Source of the DNA: Marisalimonas marina
Lineage (GTDB): Bacteria > Pseudomonadota > Alphaproteobacteria > Puniceispirillales > Marisalimonadaceae
DNA length: 64,000 bases
Assembly: GCA_038131365.1 (NCBI GenBank)
Contig: JAYPPH010000005.1
Span: 1-64,000, forward strand
Reading direction: 5' to 3'
The translations under genes and the position numbers were made by a program. The notes below the pieces were generated by a model, which ran no database searches, was not told the DNA's origin, and saw only the letters and a list, made by a program, of their open reading frames with translations. Numbering within the stretch: the first letter of the stretch is position 1; each line of letters starts with the position of its first letter. Positions 52,897 through 61,825 of this stretch are shown here, in pieces.

Positions 52897-55197
52897 ATGA
52901 TGAATAAAAATAAGATATTAAAATTAATAGAACAAAAAATCTTGTGGCTTGCCTGTTGGATGATTCATAATGCAAATCACCTCAGGTCTAATGATGATGG
53001 TTTAAAGGTAGGTGGTCATCAAGCAAGCTCTGCTTCAATAGTTTCAATAATGACTGCTTTATATTTTGATATATTAAGACCAGAAGATAGGGTGGCAGTA
53101 AAACCACATGCAAGCCCTGTATTCCATGCTATACAATATTTATCTGGGCTTCAAACTAAAGAAAATATAGAAAACTTTAGAGGTTTTGGAGGCGCACAAT
53201 CTTATCCTTCGCGAACAAAAGATATTGATGATGTAGATATATCAACTGGTTCAGTTGGGTTAGGAGTGGCGATGACAAGTTTCATTTCATTGACACAAGA
53301 TTATATTGCTAACAAAACATTTGGAAAAGATTTACCTAAAGGCAGGATGATTGCGTTAGTTGGAGATGCAGAACTTGATGAAGGAAATATATATGAATGC
53401 CTTCAAGAAGGATGGAAGCATGATTTAAGAAATGTTTGGTGGATAATTGATTATAACCGACAATCTTTGGATGGTGTTGTTCATGAGGGTTTGTCGGAGA
53501 GATTAAGTTCAGTTTTTGAAGCTTTTGGCTGGAATCTTATAGTATTAAAATATGGAAAATTACAGGAAGAAGCTTTTAATGAACCTGGCGGTGAAGAATT
53601 AAAAAAATGGATTGATGATTGCCCCAATCAACTTTATTCAGCTCTTATTTATGAAGGTGGTGCAAATTTTAAGACAAGAGTTTTAGATGATATTGGTGAT
53701 CAAAGTAGTGTCTCTAAACTAATCAACAAAAGATCTGATGAAGAGTTTTTAGAATTGATGGCTAATTTAGGTGGGCATTGTGTTCATACTTTATGCGACG
53801 CCTTTAAAAATATTAAGGATGATAAGCCAACTGCTTTTATCGCTTATACTATAAAGGGTTGGGGTACTCCTTTAGCTGGTCATAAAGATAATCATGCTGG
53901 TTTAATGACAAAAGCTCAAATGGAGACTTTCAAAGCTAAGCTTGGGATATTAGATGGTAATGAGTGGAATAGTTTTTCAGATCAAGAAGAAACTATTGAA
54001 TTAGATCAATATATTAAAAATTTACCCTTTCAAAAGGCTGGACATAGAAGATTCAAAAGTAAAAAAATTGAAGTAGATAATGATATTTTAATCACAGATA
54101 CTTCAATTTCTACTCAAAATGCTTTTGGTAAAATTTTAGACCAATATGCAAAAAATAACACTGAGTTTAGTAAAAGGATTATTACGACATCTCCTGACGT
54201 ATCTGTTTCAACAAATTTAGGACCATGGATAAATAGAAAAGGTCTTTTTAGTAGAGTAGAAAGTTCAGATACTTTTAGAGATAGAAAAATTCCTTCAGCA
54301 CAAAAATGGATTTTTTCAAAAGAGGGACAACATATAGAACTCGGCATTGCTGAAATGAATTTGTTTTTGATGTTGGGTGCAGCTGGTTTGTCACATGAAT
54401 TATTTGGGGAAAGATTATTTCCAGTAGGTACCGTTTACGATCCATTTGTAGCCAGAGGTTTAGATGCGATGAACTATGCTTGTTACCAGGATGCTAGGTT
54501 CATGCTTGCAGGTACTCCTTCTGGTATTTCTCTTGCTCCTGAAGGAGGTGCGCATCAATCGATTGGAACGCCTCTAATAGGAATAAGTCAACCTGGGCTT
54601 TTGAGCTTTGAACCAGCTTTTGCTGATGAATTATCAATTATCATGAACTACGGGTTTGATTATCTTCAAATGGAAAATGGTGGTTCAGTATATTTAAGAC
54701 TAAGCACTAGATCAATTGAACAGCCACACAGACAAATAGACGAATCATTAAAAGAAAATATTTTAAAAGGTGGGTATTGGTTAAAAAAACCTGGAGCAAA
54801 CCCTCATATAATTATCATTTATCAAGGCGTTATTGCAAACGAGGTTATTGAGGCAGCTTCTATGTTAGGTGAAAGGTTTAAAGATATTGGTGTACTAAGT
54901 GTTACCAGTTCTGATAATTTATTTCATGATTGGAAAAATACTTCTTCTAGTTTTTCTTCTCAGAAAGCGCATAGTCATATTGAAACTCTTTTAAGTTCCG
55001 TTCCAAAGGATACAAAGTTAATTACAGTCATTGATGGTCATCCCATGACTCTTTCATGGATAGGTTCGGTATATGGTCACAAAACTATTACCTTAGGTGT
55101 TGATCGTTTTGGGCAAACTGGAAATGTAAAAGAACTTTTGACAGAGTTTGCAATTGACTCTGGTAACATAAGTAACTTAGGCTTTAAATTTGCCTAA
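52897..55197 (+). CDS. Thiamin-diphosphate 2-oxoacid dehydrogenase E1 component (homodimeric AceE/transketolase type)
   Basis: Decarboxylates a 2-oxoacid. The N-terminal half has KVGGHQASSASIVSIMTALYF, the ThDP motif GDAELDEGNIYECLQEGWKH followed by WWIIDYNRQSLDG, and IKGWGTPLAGHKDNHAGLM. The middle has GQHIELGIAEMNLFLMLGA and the C-terminal transketolase-like part. It is 766 aa, shorter than E. coli AceE (887 aa). It fits the AceE-like group that includes MdeB, a 2-oxobutyrate dehydrogenase. No E2 or E3 gene is in the window. It heads a long plus-strand operon, next to an Lrp/AsnC regulator. Confidence 0.85.
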   Translation: MMNKNKILKLIEQKILWLACWMIHNANHLRSNDDGLKVGGHQASSASIVSIMTALYFDILRPEDRVAVKPHASPVFHAIQYLSGLQTKENIENFRGFGGAQSYPSRTKDIDDVDISTGSVGLGVAMTSFISLTQDYIANKTFGKDLPKGRMIALVGDAELDEGNIYECLQEGWKHDLRNVWWIIDYNRQSLDGVVHEGLSERLSSVFEAFGWNLIVLKYGKLQEEAFNEPGGEELKKWIDDCPNQLYSALIYEGGANFKTRVLDDIGDQSSVSKLINKRSDEEFLELMANLGGHCVHTLCDAFKNIKDDKPTAFIAYTIKGWGTPLAGHKDNHAGLMTKAQMETFKAKLGILDGNEWNSFSDQEETIELDQYIKNLPFQKAGHRRFKSKKIEVDNDILITDTSISTQNAFGKILDQYAKNNTEFSKRIITTSPDVSVSTNLGPWINRKGLFSRVESSDTFRDRKIPSAQKWIFSKEGQHIELGIAEMNLFLMLGAAGLSHELFGERLFPVGTVYDPFVARGLDAMNYACYQDARFMLAGTPSGISLAPEGGAHQSIGTPLIGISQPGLLSFEPAFADELSIIMNYGFDYLQMENGGSVYLRLSTRSIEQPHRQIDESLKENILKGGYWLKKPGANPHIIIIYQGVIANEVIEAASMLGERFKDIGVLSVTSSDNLFHDWKNTSSSFSSQKAHSHIETLLSSVPKDTKLITVIDGHPMTLSWIGSVYGHKTITLGVDRFGQTGNVKELLTEFAIDSGNISNLGFKFA

Positions 55198-55226
55198 GTA
55201 ATTTTTATAATAATAACAGGGGAGTT

Positions 55227-56222
55227 ATGATGAATAAATTAATTAAAATAATAATGATAAGTTTTACGAGCTTATTTTTCACTGCTAATGCTTTCGCTGC
55301 AGATGTAACAATGAGGATATCATTGCAGTTGCCTATGAAAAGTCACTTAGGTCAAAATTTATTACTCTTTAAAAAAGAAGTTGAAAGTAGATCAAATGGA
55401 GAAATTAACGTTGAAATTTACGACTCTGCGCAACTTTATAAAGATAAAGAGGTGCCTGCAGCAGTTGGTTCTGGATCGATTGAATCAGGTGTGGCGTCAT
55501 TAACAAGATATGTTGGTGATATTCCAGCAGTTGATTTATTTTATCAGCCATTTTTATTAAACACTGACAAAAAAGTTAGAAAAGCTGTTTCAAAAGGATC
55601 TTCAATTAGAGGACCTATAGACAATGCAATTAAAAATACTGGTTCAACTGTATTATGGTGGCAAGCCTATGGTAATGCAATAATGCTTTCAAAAGGCCAA
55701 GCTATTAAAAATCCTTCTGATATGAAAGGAAAAAAAGTAAGAGTTTTTGGAAAGACCTTAGGTACTTTTGTGAAAGCTGCAGGAGGTGCGCCAACATTGA
55801 TTTCTGGTTCAGAACAATATTTAGCTTATCAAAGAGGTACAGTTGATGTTGGGATGACAGGTGTGTCAGGTGTGAAGTCAAGAAAACTATTTGAAGTTAT
55901 GGATACTATTACAAAAACTAATCATGGTGTAATTGAGTTTATTGTTGTTGCTAATACAAAATGGTTCAATAGCCTATCTTCAAAACACAAGGATATCATT
56001 ATTAAATCTGCAGAAATTGCTGAAAAAGATGTGCGTGACAACGTTGCTAAAATTGAACAAGAGGCATATGATTTGGCAAAATCTAAAGGAATGAAAATTG
56101 TAACTCCAAGTAAAGCTGATATTGATGCTTTTAAATCTGCATCTAAACCAGTTTATGACGATTACAAGAAAAATGCTGGATCACTTGGTGCTCAGCTTTT
56201 AGATGCAGCCTCTAAACTATAA
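55227..56222 (+). CDS. TRAP transporter solute-binding protein 2 (DctP family)
   Basis: The 331-aa receptor has a signal peptide: basic start, IIMISFTSLFFTANAFA, then ADVTMRIS. Fold segments include SHLGQNLLLFKKEVESRS, YKDKEVPAAVGSG and MKGKKVRVFGKTLGTF. YLAYQRGTVDVGMTG is the DctP ligand region. It differs from TRAP 1 receptor and has no TakP motif. It starts 29 bases after the E1 gene and is followed by a hairpin. Confidence 0.93.
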   Translation: MMNKLIKIIMISFTSLFFTANAFAADVTMRISLQLPMKSHLGQNLLLFKKEVESRSNGEINVEIYDSAQLYKDKEVPAAVGSGSIESGVASLTRYVGDIPAVDLFYQPFLLNTDKKVRKAVSKGSSIRGPIDNAIKNTGSTVLWWQAYGNAIMLSKGQAIKNPSDMKGKKVRVFGKTLGTFVKAAGGAPTLISGSEQYLAYQRGTVDVGMTGVSGVKSRKLFEVMDTITKTNHGVIEFIVVANTKWFNSLSSKHKDIIIKSAEIAEKDVRDNVAKIEQEAYDLAKSKGMKIVTPSKADIDAFKSASKPVYDDYKKNAGSLGAQLLDAASKL

Positions 56223-56232
56223 ATTTTAAAAA

Positions 56233-56255
56233 AGAGAGAGTTTTAAACTCTCTCT
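56233..56255 (+). terminator. Intercistronic hairpin after TRAP 2 receptor gene
   Basis: AGAGAGAG (56233-56240) pairs with CTCTCTCT (56248-56255) around TTTTAAA. It lies 10 bases after the receptor stop and just upstream of the small subunit start at 56265. No long T-run follows, so complete termination is unlikely; stabilising or attenuation is more plausible. The TRAP 1 operon has a hairpin in the same place. Confidence 0.7.
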
Positions 56256-56264
56256 GTTCCTATT

Positions 56265-56756
56265 ATGATTTATTTTGAAAAAATTATAGATTTAGTTGCC
56301 TGGTTATCAGCATGGTTATTTTGCATAGCTGGTTTTATGCTTTCATATGAAGTTGTAGCAAGATACTTTTTTTTAGCACCAACATCGTGGGCTGCTGAAC
56401 TTAGTCAACTCTCACTTATATATGGTACCTTATTAGCTATGCCTTGGGCATTAAAATCAAGAAAGCATATTCAGATAAATTTAGTAATCAATAGATTATC
56501 CAAGACCAATAAAAAAATAATAAATATTTTAATAATGATAATATTAATTATTTTTTCTTCATATGTTATGATTTTTGGCTTTGAAATTTTTTATGATTCT
56601 TTTTTTAGAGGTAGGACAACTGGAAGTTTATTAAACCTACCTTCATGGATTGCTGAGTTGTCAGTTCCATTATGCTTTTTTTTACTTTTCATACAGTCAA
56701 TTTTTGAAATTATAAAATTATTAAAAAATATAGAACCACCAGAAAGTGATCATTAA
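56265..56756 (+). CDS. TRAP transporter small transmembrane subunit 2 (DctQ-type)
   Basis: The 163-aa four-helix protein has LVAWLSAWLFCIAGFMLSYEV and then VARYFFLAPTSWAAELSQLS, the DctQ consensus. SRKHIQINLVINRLSKTNK follows, and a C-terminal helix SVPLCFFLLFIQSIFEIIK. It is of usual DctQ size, with its start partly inside the terminator-like hairpin's downstream side. The stop is 2 bases before DctM. Confidence 0.92.
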   Translation: MIYFEKIIDLVAWLSAWLFCIAGFMLSYEVVARYFFLAPTSWAAELSQLSLIYGTLLAMPWALKSRKHIQINLVINRLSKTNKKIINILIMIILIIFSSYVMIFGFEIFYDSFFRGRTTGSLLNLPSWIAELSVPLCFFLLFIQSIFEIIKLLKNIEPPESDH

Positions 56757-56758
56757 AT

Positions 56759-58033
56759 ATGACTATACTTTTAGTTTTAACTTTAATGTTTGTGCTACTT
56801 TTATCTGGTCTGCCAGTATCTTTCTCTCTTGGTTTTCTTGGCCTTTCAATGTTAATTGTTGGTGGCTTTTCACCTTTGATGGCACCTCAGGCAATCTTAT
56901 CTACTCTTGATGGTTTTATTTTATTAGCTGTACCACTTTTTCTTCTTATGAGTAATGTACTTTTAAAAGGAGGATGTGGTAAAGATTTGTTCAATGCTGT
57001 TCAGGCTTGGGTTGGTCACTGGCCTGGTGGTTTAGCCGTAGCAACAATTATTTCGTGTGGTATTTTTGCTGCTATTTCTGGTGTATCTGTTGCAACTGCA
57101 GCCACTATTGGTGTTGTTGCAATCCCAGAAATGATAAAAAGGGGATATAACAAAAATTTTGTTTATGGACTTTTAGCTGCTGGTGGAACATTGGGAATAT
57201 TAATACCTCCAAGTTTACCAATGATTGTGTATGGCTTCATAACAGAGGAATCTGTAATTGCATTATTTCTTGCAGGTATTGGTCCAGGAATATTTTTAAT
57301 ATCTTTGTTTATTATTTACTCCATAATATTCTCACAATTTTTTGGAGGTTTTAAAAAATTAGAACCAAGCAGTTGGGAGGTTAAAAAGAATACTTCTAAA
57401 AAAGTAATTCCAACAATTATTTTAGCAGTTTTAATACTTGGCGGAATTTATACTGGCGTATTCACACCAACTGAGGCTGCTGCAATAGGTTTTTCTTTGT
57501 CGTTAATTATAACAGTACTTATTTTAAAAACTCTAACCTGGACTGATTTTAAAGAAGCTGTTTTCGAGTCAATGGTAACCACTGCTGCTATTTTGATTAT
57601 TGTTGCATGTGCAAAGACATTTGGAAAGGCAATCGCACTATATAGAATTCCTCAGGATATATCTTATTTCATTAGTTCTACTATAGATACAAAAGCTCTT
57701 TTCATGATTGTTGTATGTATAATTCTAGTTGCTATGGGATTGGTTTTTGAAACTTTGTCCATGGTTATAATAATGGTACCAGTTCTTTTGCCAGCAGCAA
57801 TGGCAATAGGTGTTGATCCTATTTGGTTTGGTATTTTTATGGTCATAATGGTTGAATGTGCTTTGATCACACCTCCTGTGGGATTAAATCTTTATGTAAT
57901 ACAGTCTGTGGCAAAAACACAATTAGGAGAGGTAGCTAAAGGAGTATTCCCTTTTATAGTGATGATGATTTTTACAGTTTTTATAATGTATATTTGGCCT
58001 GATTTAGCACTCTACATCCCTTTTAAATTATAA
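56759..58033 (+). CDS. TRAP transporter large permease subunit 2 (DctM-type)
   Basis: The 424-aa permease has about 12 hydrophobic helices. Motifs include LLAVPLFLLMSNVLLKGG, ISCGIFAAISGVSVATAATIG, GTLGILIPPSLPMIVYG and FTPTEAAAIGFSLSLI. The operon is E1-dctP-dctQ-dctM-lyase-ADH-nitrile hydratase. Transport of an organic acid that the downstream enzymes use is an inference. Confidence 0.95.
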   Translation: MTILLVLTLMFVLLLSGLPVSFSLGFLGLSMLIVGGFSPLMAPQAILSTLDGFILLAVPLFLLMSNVLLKGGCGKDLFNAVQAWVGHWPGGLAVATIISCGIFAAISGVSVATAATIGVVAIPEMIKRGYNKNFVYGLLAAGGTLGILIPPSLPMIVYGFITEESVIALFLAGIGPGIFLISLFIIYSIIFSQFFGGFKKLEPSSWEVKKNTSKKVIPTIILAVLILGGIYTGVFTPTEAAAIGFSLSLIITVLILKTLTWTDFKEAVFESMVTTAAILIIVACAKTFGKAIALYRIPQDISYFISSTIDTKALFMIVVCIILVAMGLVFETLSMVIIMVPVLLPAAMAIGVDPIWFGIFMVIMVECALITPPVGLNLYVIQSVAKTQLGEVAKGVFPFIVMMIFTVFIMYIWPDLALYIPFKL

Positions 58034-58073
58034 ATTTTTATGAAACTATTATTAAAAGAAGGTATTTAAATTT

Positions 58074-58955
58074 ATGAAAATGAGAAAAAACCAAACTGAA
58101 AAATTAAGAGAAGTTTTAAAAGAAAAAAAATTTATTCCTGTTCCATCTTGTTTTGATACTTTATCAGCTAAATTAATTGAACAGGCCAATTTTGATGTTA
58201 CTTTTATGTCTGGATTTGCTGCTTCTGCTTCCAGAATTGGATCACCAGATCTTGGGCTTATGACTTTTTCTGAAGTTTTGGATCAAGCTAATAATATTTG
58301 CAATGCTATTGATATACCTATGATTGTTGATGGCGATACTGGTTACGGTAATGCTATGAATGTAAGAAGAACATTGAAAGAATGTTCAAAAGCTGGGTGT
58401 GCTGGAATTTTAATTGAAGATCAATTAGCACCCAAGAGATGTGGTCATACTCCAGGTAAAGATGTGGTAGGAAGAGATGAGGCTTTTGATAGAATTAGGG
58501 CTGCAAATGATATGAGAAATGAGGGTTATGATATCTTAATTATGGCAAGAACGGATGCTAATCATACTCATGGGTTAACCGAAGCTATTGAAAGAGCACA
58601 AAAATTTTATGAGTTAGGGGCTGATATTTTATTTATTGAGGCACCTAAAAATGAAAAAGAAATGATAACCATTTGTGAAGAGGTGCCAGGTCACAAAATT
58701 GCGAATATTGTTGAAGGTGGTATAACTCCTAATTTATCTATGAGAGAGTTATCAGATATAGGTTATAAAATGGCTGTTTATCCATTGACAGTAATGAGTT
58801 CAGCAATGAAAGCCATGATTAAATCTTTAGATCTATTAATGAAAGATGAAGAAAGGTCTGATTTACTAATTGATTTTACAGATCTAAGAAAAAGAGTTGG
58901 GTTTAACGATTATTATGAGATATCCAGTAAATATGAAACATCAAAAAGAAACTAA
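58074..58955 (+). CDS. Isocitrate lyase / PEP mutase family protein (methylisocitrate lyase-like)
   Basis: TIM-barrel lyase of 293 aa. The metal motif is IPMIVDGDTGYGNAMNVRRT and the catalytic loop EDQLAPKRCGHTPGKDVVG contains K-R-C-G-H, the isocitrate lyase-type active-site sequence. MARTDANHTHGLTEAIERA completes the site. These enzymes cleave 2-methylisocitrate, dimethylmalate or decarboxylate oxaloacetate. With a 2-oxoacid E1 nearby, a methylcitrate-like role is one option; it is not proven. Forty bases separate it from the TRAP permease. Confidence 0.9.
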   Translation: MKMRKNQTEKLREVLKEKKFIPVPSCFDTLSAKLIEQANFDVTFMSGFAASASRIGSPDLGLMTFSEVLDQANNICNAIDIPMIVDGDTGYGNAMNVRRTLKECSKAGCAGILIEDQLAPKRCGHTPGKDVVGRDEAFDRIRAANDMRNEGYDILIMARTDANHTHGLTEAIERAQKFYELGADILFIEAPKNEKEMITICEEVPGHKIANIVEGGITPNLSMRELSDIGYKMAVYPLTVMSSAMKAMIKSLDLLMKDEERSDLLIDFTDLRKRVGFNDYYEISSKYETSKRN

Positions 58956-58980
58956 CTAAAGTGAATGGAGAGATTTTTAA

Positions 58981-59247
58981 ATGAAAAGTTACCAGGTTGT
59001 AGATTTTGGAAAGCCACTTGAACTCAGAGAATATGATAATCCAAAACCTCAAGGTAAAGAGATTTTAGTCAAAATTTCTGCTTGTGGTGTTTGTCATAGT
59101 GATCTCCATTTAGCTGATGGATATTTTGATCTTGGAGAAGGTAAAAGAATTACATTAGCTGATAGGGGTACTAAATTACCTTTCACTCCTGGTCACGAAA
59201 TTACTGGCTCTGTAGTAGCAATAGGGGGACGATGCAGAGGGTGTTGA
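58981..59247 (+). CDS. Zinc-dependent alcohol dehydrogenase 1, N-terminal part (frameshift)
   Basis: Begins a MDR (medium-chain) zinc alcohol dehydrogenase: the N-terminus ends in the zinc-site Cys, ISACGVCHSDLHL, and PFTPGHEITG with the metal His and Glu. The frame stops in TGA after RGC because of an additional G in GGGGG near 59224-59228. Deleting it gives IGDDAEGVEIGDTG and then the structural zinc motif CGKCEQCQKDNETLC. A second extra base, in the CCC of GTGCCCGTC near 59352-59354, is needed to reach the rest of the enzyme at 59349-60029. Confidence 0.8.
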   Translation: MKSYQVVDFGKPLELREYDNPKPQGKEILVKISACGVCHSDLHLADGYFDLGEGKRITLADRGTKLPFTPGHEITGSVVAIGGRCRGC

Positions 59248-59348
59248 AATAGGCGACACAGGCATTGTTTTTCCTTGGATTGGTTGCGGTAAATGTGAGC
59301 AATGTCAAAAGGATAATGAAACATTATGTGAAGCTCCTAAATATCTAG

Positions 59349-60029
59349 GTGCCCGTCTTAAATGGAGGGTATTCAGATCACATAATAGTTCCAGATAGTA
59401 AATATTTGGTCTCATATGGAGATATGGATCCTGCAATGGCTGCACCTTATGCATGTTCAGGTCTGACAGCATTCAGCGCATTAAAAAAAATACCCCAAAC
59501 TTCATCAGATGATTGGATTATAGTCATTGGAGCAGGTGGAGTTGGTATCAATGGTGTTTTATTATCATCAGCTGTTCATAAAGCTAAGGTTTTAGTAATT
59601 GATAAAGATAAAGAAAAAAGAGAAAAGGCTCTTGAGGCTGGTGCCACTGAAGCATTTTCTCCTGAAGATTCTGAAAATATTAGGAATATAATAGGTATAG
59701 GTGCAGCAGCAGCGATTGATTTTGTAGGAATGCCAGAAACTACAGACCTTGGTTTATCTCTAGTTAAAAAAGGTGGAATGGTTGTTGTTGTTGGACTTTA
59801 TGGTGGTTCCTTAAAAATGTCCCTTCCATTAATTCCAATGAGGTCAACAATTTTAAGAGGATCTTATGTAGGTGAACTTAGAGAATTAAAGGAGCTTGTT
59901 GACATTATTAAATCTGGAAAAGTTGAATTGATACCAGTAAAAAAACAAGATCTAGAAACTGCTAATCAAGCTATGTCAGATTTGAGGGCTGGAAAAGTTA
60001 ATGGCAGAATAGTTCTTATTCCTAAATAA
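59349..60029 (+). CDS. Zinc-dependent alcohol dehydrogenase 1, C-terminal part (frameshift)
   Basis: Carries the NAD-binding domain: GAGGVGINGVLLSSAV (G-x-G-x-x-G) and NGGYSDHIIVPDSKYLV, which is the usual continuation after the structural zinc segment. With the N-terminal frame at 58981-59247 and the joining DNA, the intact enzyme would be about 350 aa. It is not a separate gene; the GTG 59349 start has no ribosome site. It may oxidise an alcohol or aldehyde feeding the operon. Errors versus decay are not resolved. Confidence 0.8.
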   Translation: MPVLNGGYSDHIIVPDSKYLVSYGDMDPAMAAPYACSGLTAFSALKKIPQTSSDDWIIVIGAGGVGINGVLLSSAVHKAKVLVIDKDKEKREKALEAGATEAFSPEDSENIRNIIGIGAAAAIDFVGMPETTDLGLSLVKKGGMVVVVGLYGGSLKMSLPLIPMRSTILRGSYVGELRELKELVDIIKSGKVELIPVKKQDLETANQAMSDLRAGKVNGRIVLIPK

Positions 60030-60066
60030 TAATATATGATCATTATAACTAAAATAGAGAAATAAA

Positions 60067-60708
60067 ATGAATTCTAAAGAACACAACCATTCTCATCATG
60101 ATCATGAACATGATCACGCACATTCACATTTGCCATCAGATCCCGAATTAAGGGTAAAAGCAATTGAGACATTACTATTAAGTAAAGGATTAATAGACCC
60201 TAATACTCTAGATGAATTAATTGATACATATGAAAATAATATTGGACCTCAAAATGGAGCTAAGGTTGTTGCTAAGGCATGGGTTGATGAGGATTATAAA
60301 AAGAGACTTTTGGAGGATGCAACATCAGCTATTAGAGAATTAAGTTATCAAGGTAGGCAGGGTGAAAATATGGTTGTTGTAGAAAACACACCTGAAACCC
60401 ATAACGTAGTTGTTTGTACTCTCTGTAGTTGTTACCCATGGCCTGTGTTAGGTATACCTCCAACATGGTATAAAAGTGATGAGTATAGATCACGGGCAGT
60501 TCGAGAGCCAAGAAAAGTTCTTTCAGAATTTGGACTAAATATAGATTCTAAAGTTCAAATTAAGGTATGGGACTCAACCGCAGAGCTAAGATATTTGGTT
60601 TTACCTATGAGGCCTTCAGGATCAGAGAATATGAGCGAGGCTGAATTAGCAAAGTTAGTAACACGTAACTCTATGATCGGCACTGGGTTGCCAGAGAATG
60701 TTAAATGA
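60067..60708 (+). CDS. Nitrile hydratase alpha subunit, cobalt type
   Basis: Catalytic subunit converting nitriles to amides. The metal motif is VVCTLCSCYPWPVLG, with Cys117, Cys120 and Cys122; Thr in C-T-L-C marks the cobalt form, as against Ser in iron enzymes. RSRAVREPRKVLSEFG follows, as in the family. At 213 aa it is slightly long because of a His-rich N-terminal tail with nine His in residues 6-21. The stop overlaps the beta start (ATGA). Thiocyanate hydrolase is a relative but its beta partner is split in two; here beta is full length. Confidence 0.93.
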   Translation: MNSKEHNHSHHDHEHDHAHSHLPSDPELRVKAIETLLLSKGLIDPNTLDELIDTYENNIGPQNGAKVVAKAWVDEDYKKRLLEDATSAIRELSYQGRQGENMVVVENTPETHNVVVCTLCSCYPWPVLGIPPTWYKSDEYRSRAVREPRKVLSEFGLNIDSKVQIKVWDSTAELRYLVLPMRPSGSENMSEAELAKLVTRNSMIGTGLPENVK

Positions 60709-61445
60709 GTAGACTTCATGATATGGGAGGACGTTTTGGTAACGGTCCTATCCCATTGCATAAAAATGAAAATAATAAAGTTGAAGATAATGAACCAACA
60801 TTTAAATATGATTGGCATGCTAAAGCCTGGGCTGTAACTCTTGCTGCAGGTGCTCTTGGTCAATGGAACCTTGATATAAGTCGACATTATAGGGAATGTC
60901 TACCACCTAAGGATTATATGAACTTCTCATATTATGAAAAATGGTTAGCAGCTCTAACTAATCTTCTAGTTGACAGAAAATTGGTTTCCCTTGATGAAAT
61001 CAAAAAATTTGTTGATTTAGCTGAAAATAATAACCTAGATCCAGAATTAATAAAAAATATTAAACTTGATGAAAGAACTTGGTTGGCAAAGGATGTCCAG
61101 AAAACTCTCGGTTGGGGAGGTCCTTCCCTGCGTTCAACAAAAAATGAACCAATTTACAAAATTGGCGATAATGTAATTACACTAAAACATAATCCTAACA
61201 AGGATGTAAAAGGTGGTCATACTCGTCTACCTACATATGCAATGGGGAAAATGGGTAAAGTCTATTCATATAATGGATCACATGTCCTACCTGATACAAA
61301 TGCTCATGGCAATGGAGAAATGCCAACACCTTTATATACCGTTGAATTTAAAGCTGTGGAATTATGGGGTGCATCTTCTGAAAACGAAAATGACCTGGTT
61401 TACCTTGATTTATGGGAACCATATTTCACTTTAAATACTAAGTAA
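60705..61445 (+). CDS. Nitrile hydratase beta subunit
   Basis: The 246-aa protein starts SRLHDMGGRFGNGPIP, the beta-subunit signature, and has WHAKAWAVTLAAGALGQWNLD and SRHYRECLPPKDYMNFSYYE. The C-terminal half includes GHTRLPTYAMGKMGKV, and ends with VELWGASSENENDLVYLDLWEPY. Both halves are in one chain as in normal nitrile hydratase. It is translationally coupled to the alpha gene and is followed 14 bases later by the accessory gene. Confidence 0.94.
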   Translation: MSRLHDMGGRFGNGPIPLHKNENNKVEDNEPTFKYDWHAKAWAVTLAAGALGQWNLDISRHYRECLPPKDYMNFSYYEKWLAALTNLLVDRKLVSLDEIKKFVDLAENNNLDPELIKNIKLDERTWLAKDVQKTLGWGGPSLRSTKNEPIYKIGDNVITLKHNPNKDVKGGHTRLPTYAMGKMGKVYSYNGSHVLPDTNAHGNGEMPTPLYTVEFKAVELWGASSENENDLVYLDLWEPYFTLNTK

Positions 61446-61459
61446 AATTCGAAATCAAA

Positions 61460-61825
61460 ATGAAAAATAAACCAAATTATAAGTTACCTTTCACTTCAAA
61501 TACAGACGATCAAATTGTTTTTCAAAGTCCATGGCATAGTCAGTTATTTGCTATAACTGTGCAATTATCTGAATCAGGAAATTTTACCTGGAAAGAGTTT
61601 GTTGATGTTTTTGGAAAATCTTTAAATAGAGCTAGAATTAAAAAAGAAAATTTAGATGGTAATGATGATTATTTTAATTGTTGGTTAGAAGCCTTAGAAG
61701 AAATTATTGTATCAAAAGAAATAGGAGATCCAAAAATTTTATCAGTTTTAAAAAAGGATTGGATTAATGCTTATCTATCCACGCCTCATGGTGATCCAGT
61801 CAAAATAAAACAAAGGAGCATTTAA
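61460..61825 (+). CDS. Nitrile hydratase accessory protein (cobalt insertion chaperone type)
   Basis: The 121-aa protein resembles the C-terminus-like family of small nitrile hydratase accessory proteins (P14K/NhlE type) that exchange alpha subunits and deliver cobalt. Typical residues are VFQSPWHSQLFAITVQLSES, FTWKEFVDVFGKSL and YFNCWLEALEEIIVSKEI. The gene follows the beta gene and precedes ADH 2, as expected for a post-translational partner. No cobalt importer is next to it. Confidence 0.87.
   Translation: MKNKPNYKLPFTSNTDDQIVFQSPWHSQLFAITVQLSESGNFTWKEFVDVFGKSLNRARIKKENLDGNDDYFNCWLEALEEIIVSKEIGDPKILSVLKKDWINAYLSTPHGDPVKIKQRSI

Noticed and set aside
60067..61825. Thiocyanate hydrolase instead of nitrile hydratase
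   Set aside because: Thiocyanate hydrolase splits beta into two subunits; here beta is a single 246-aa chain with the normal start, and an accessory protein follows.
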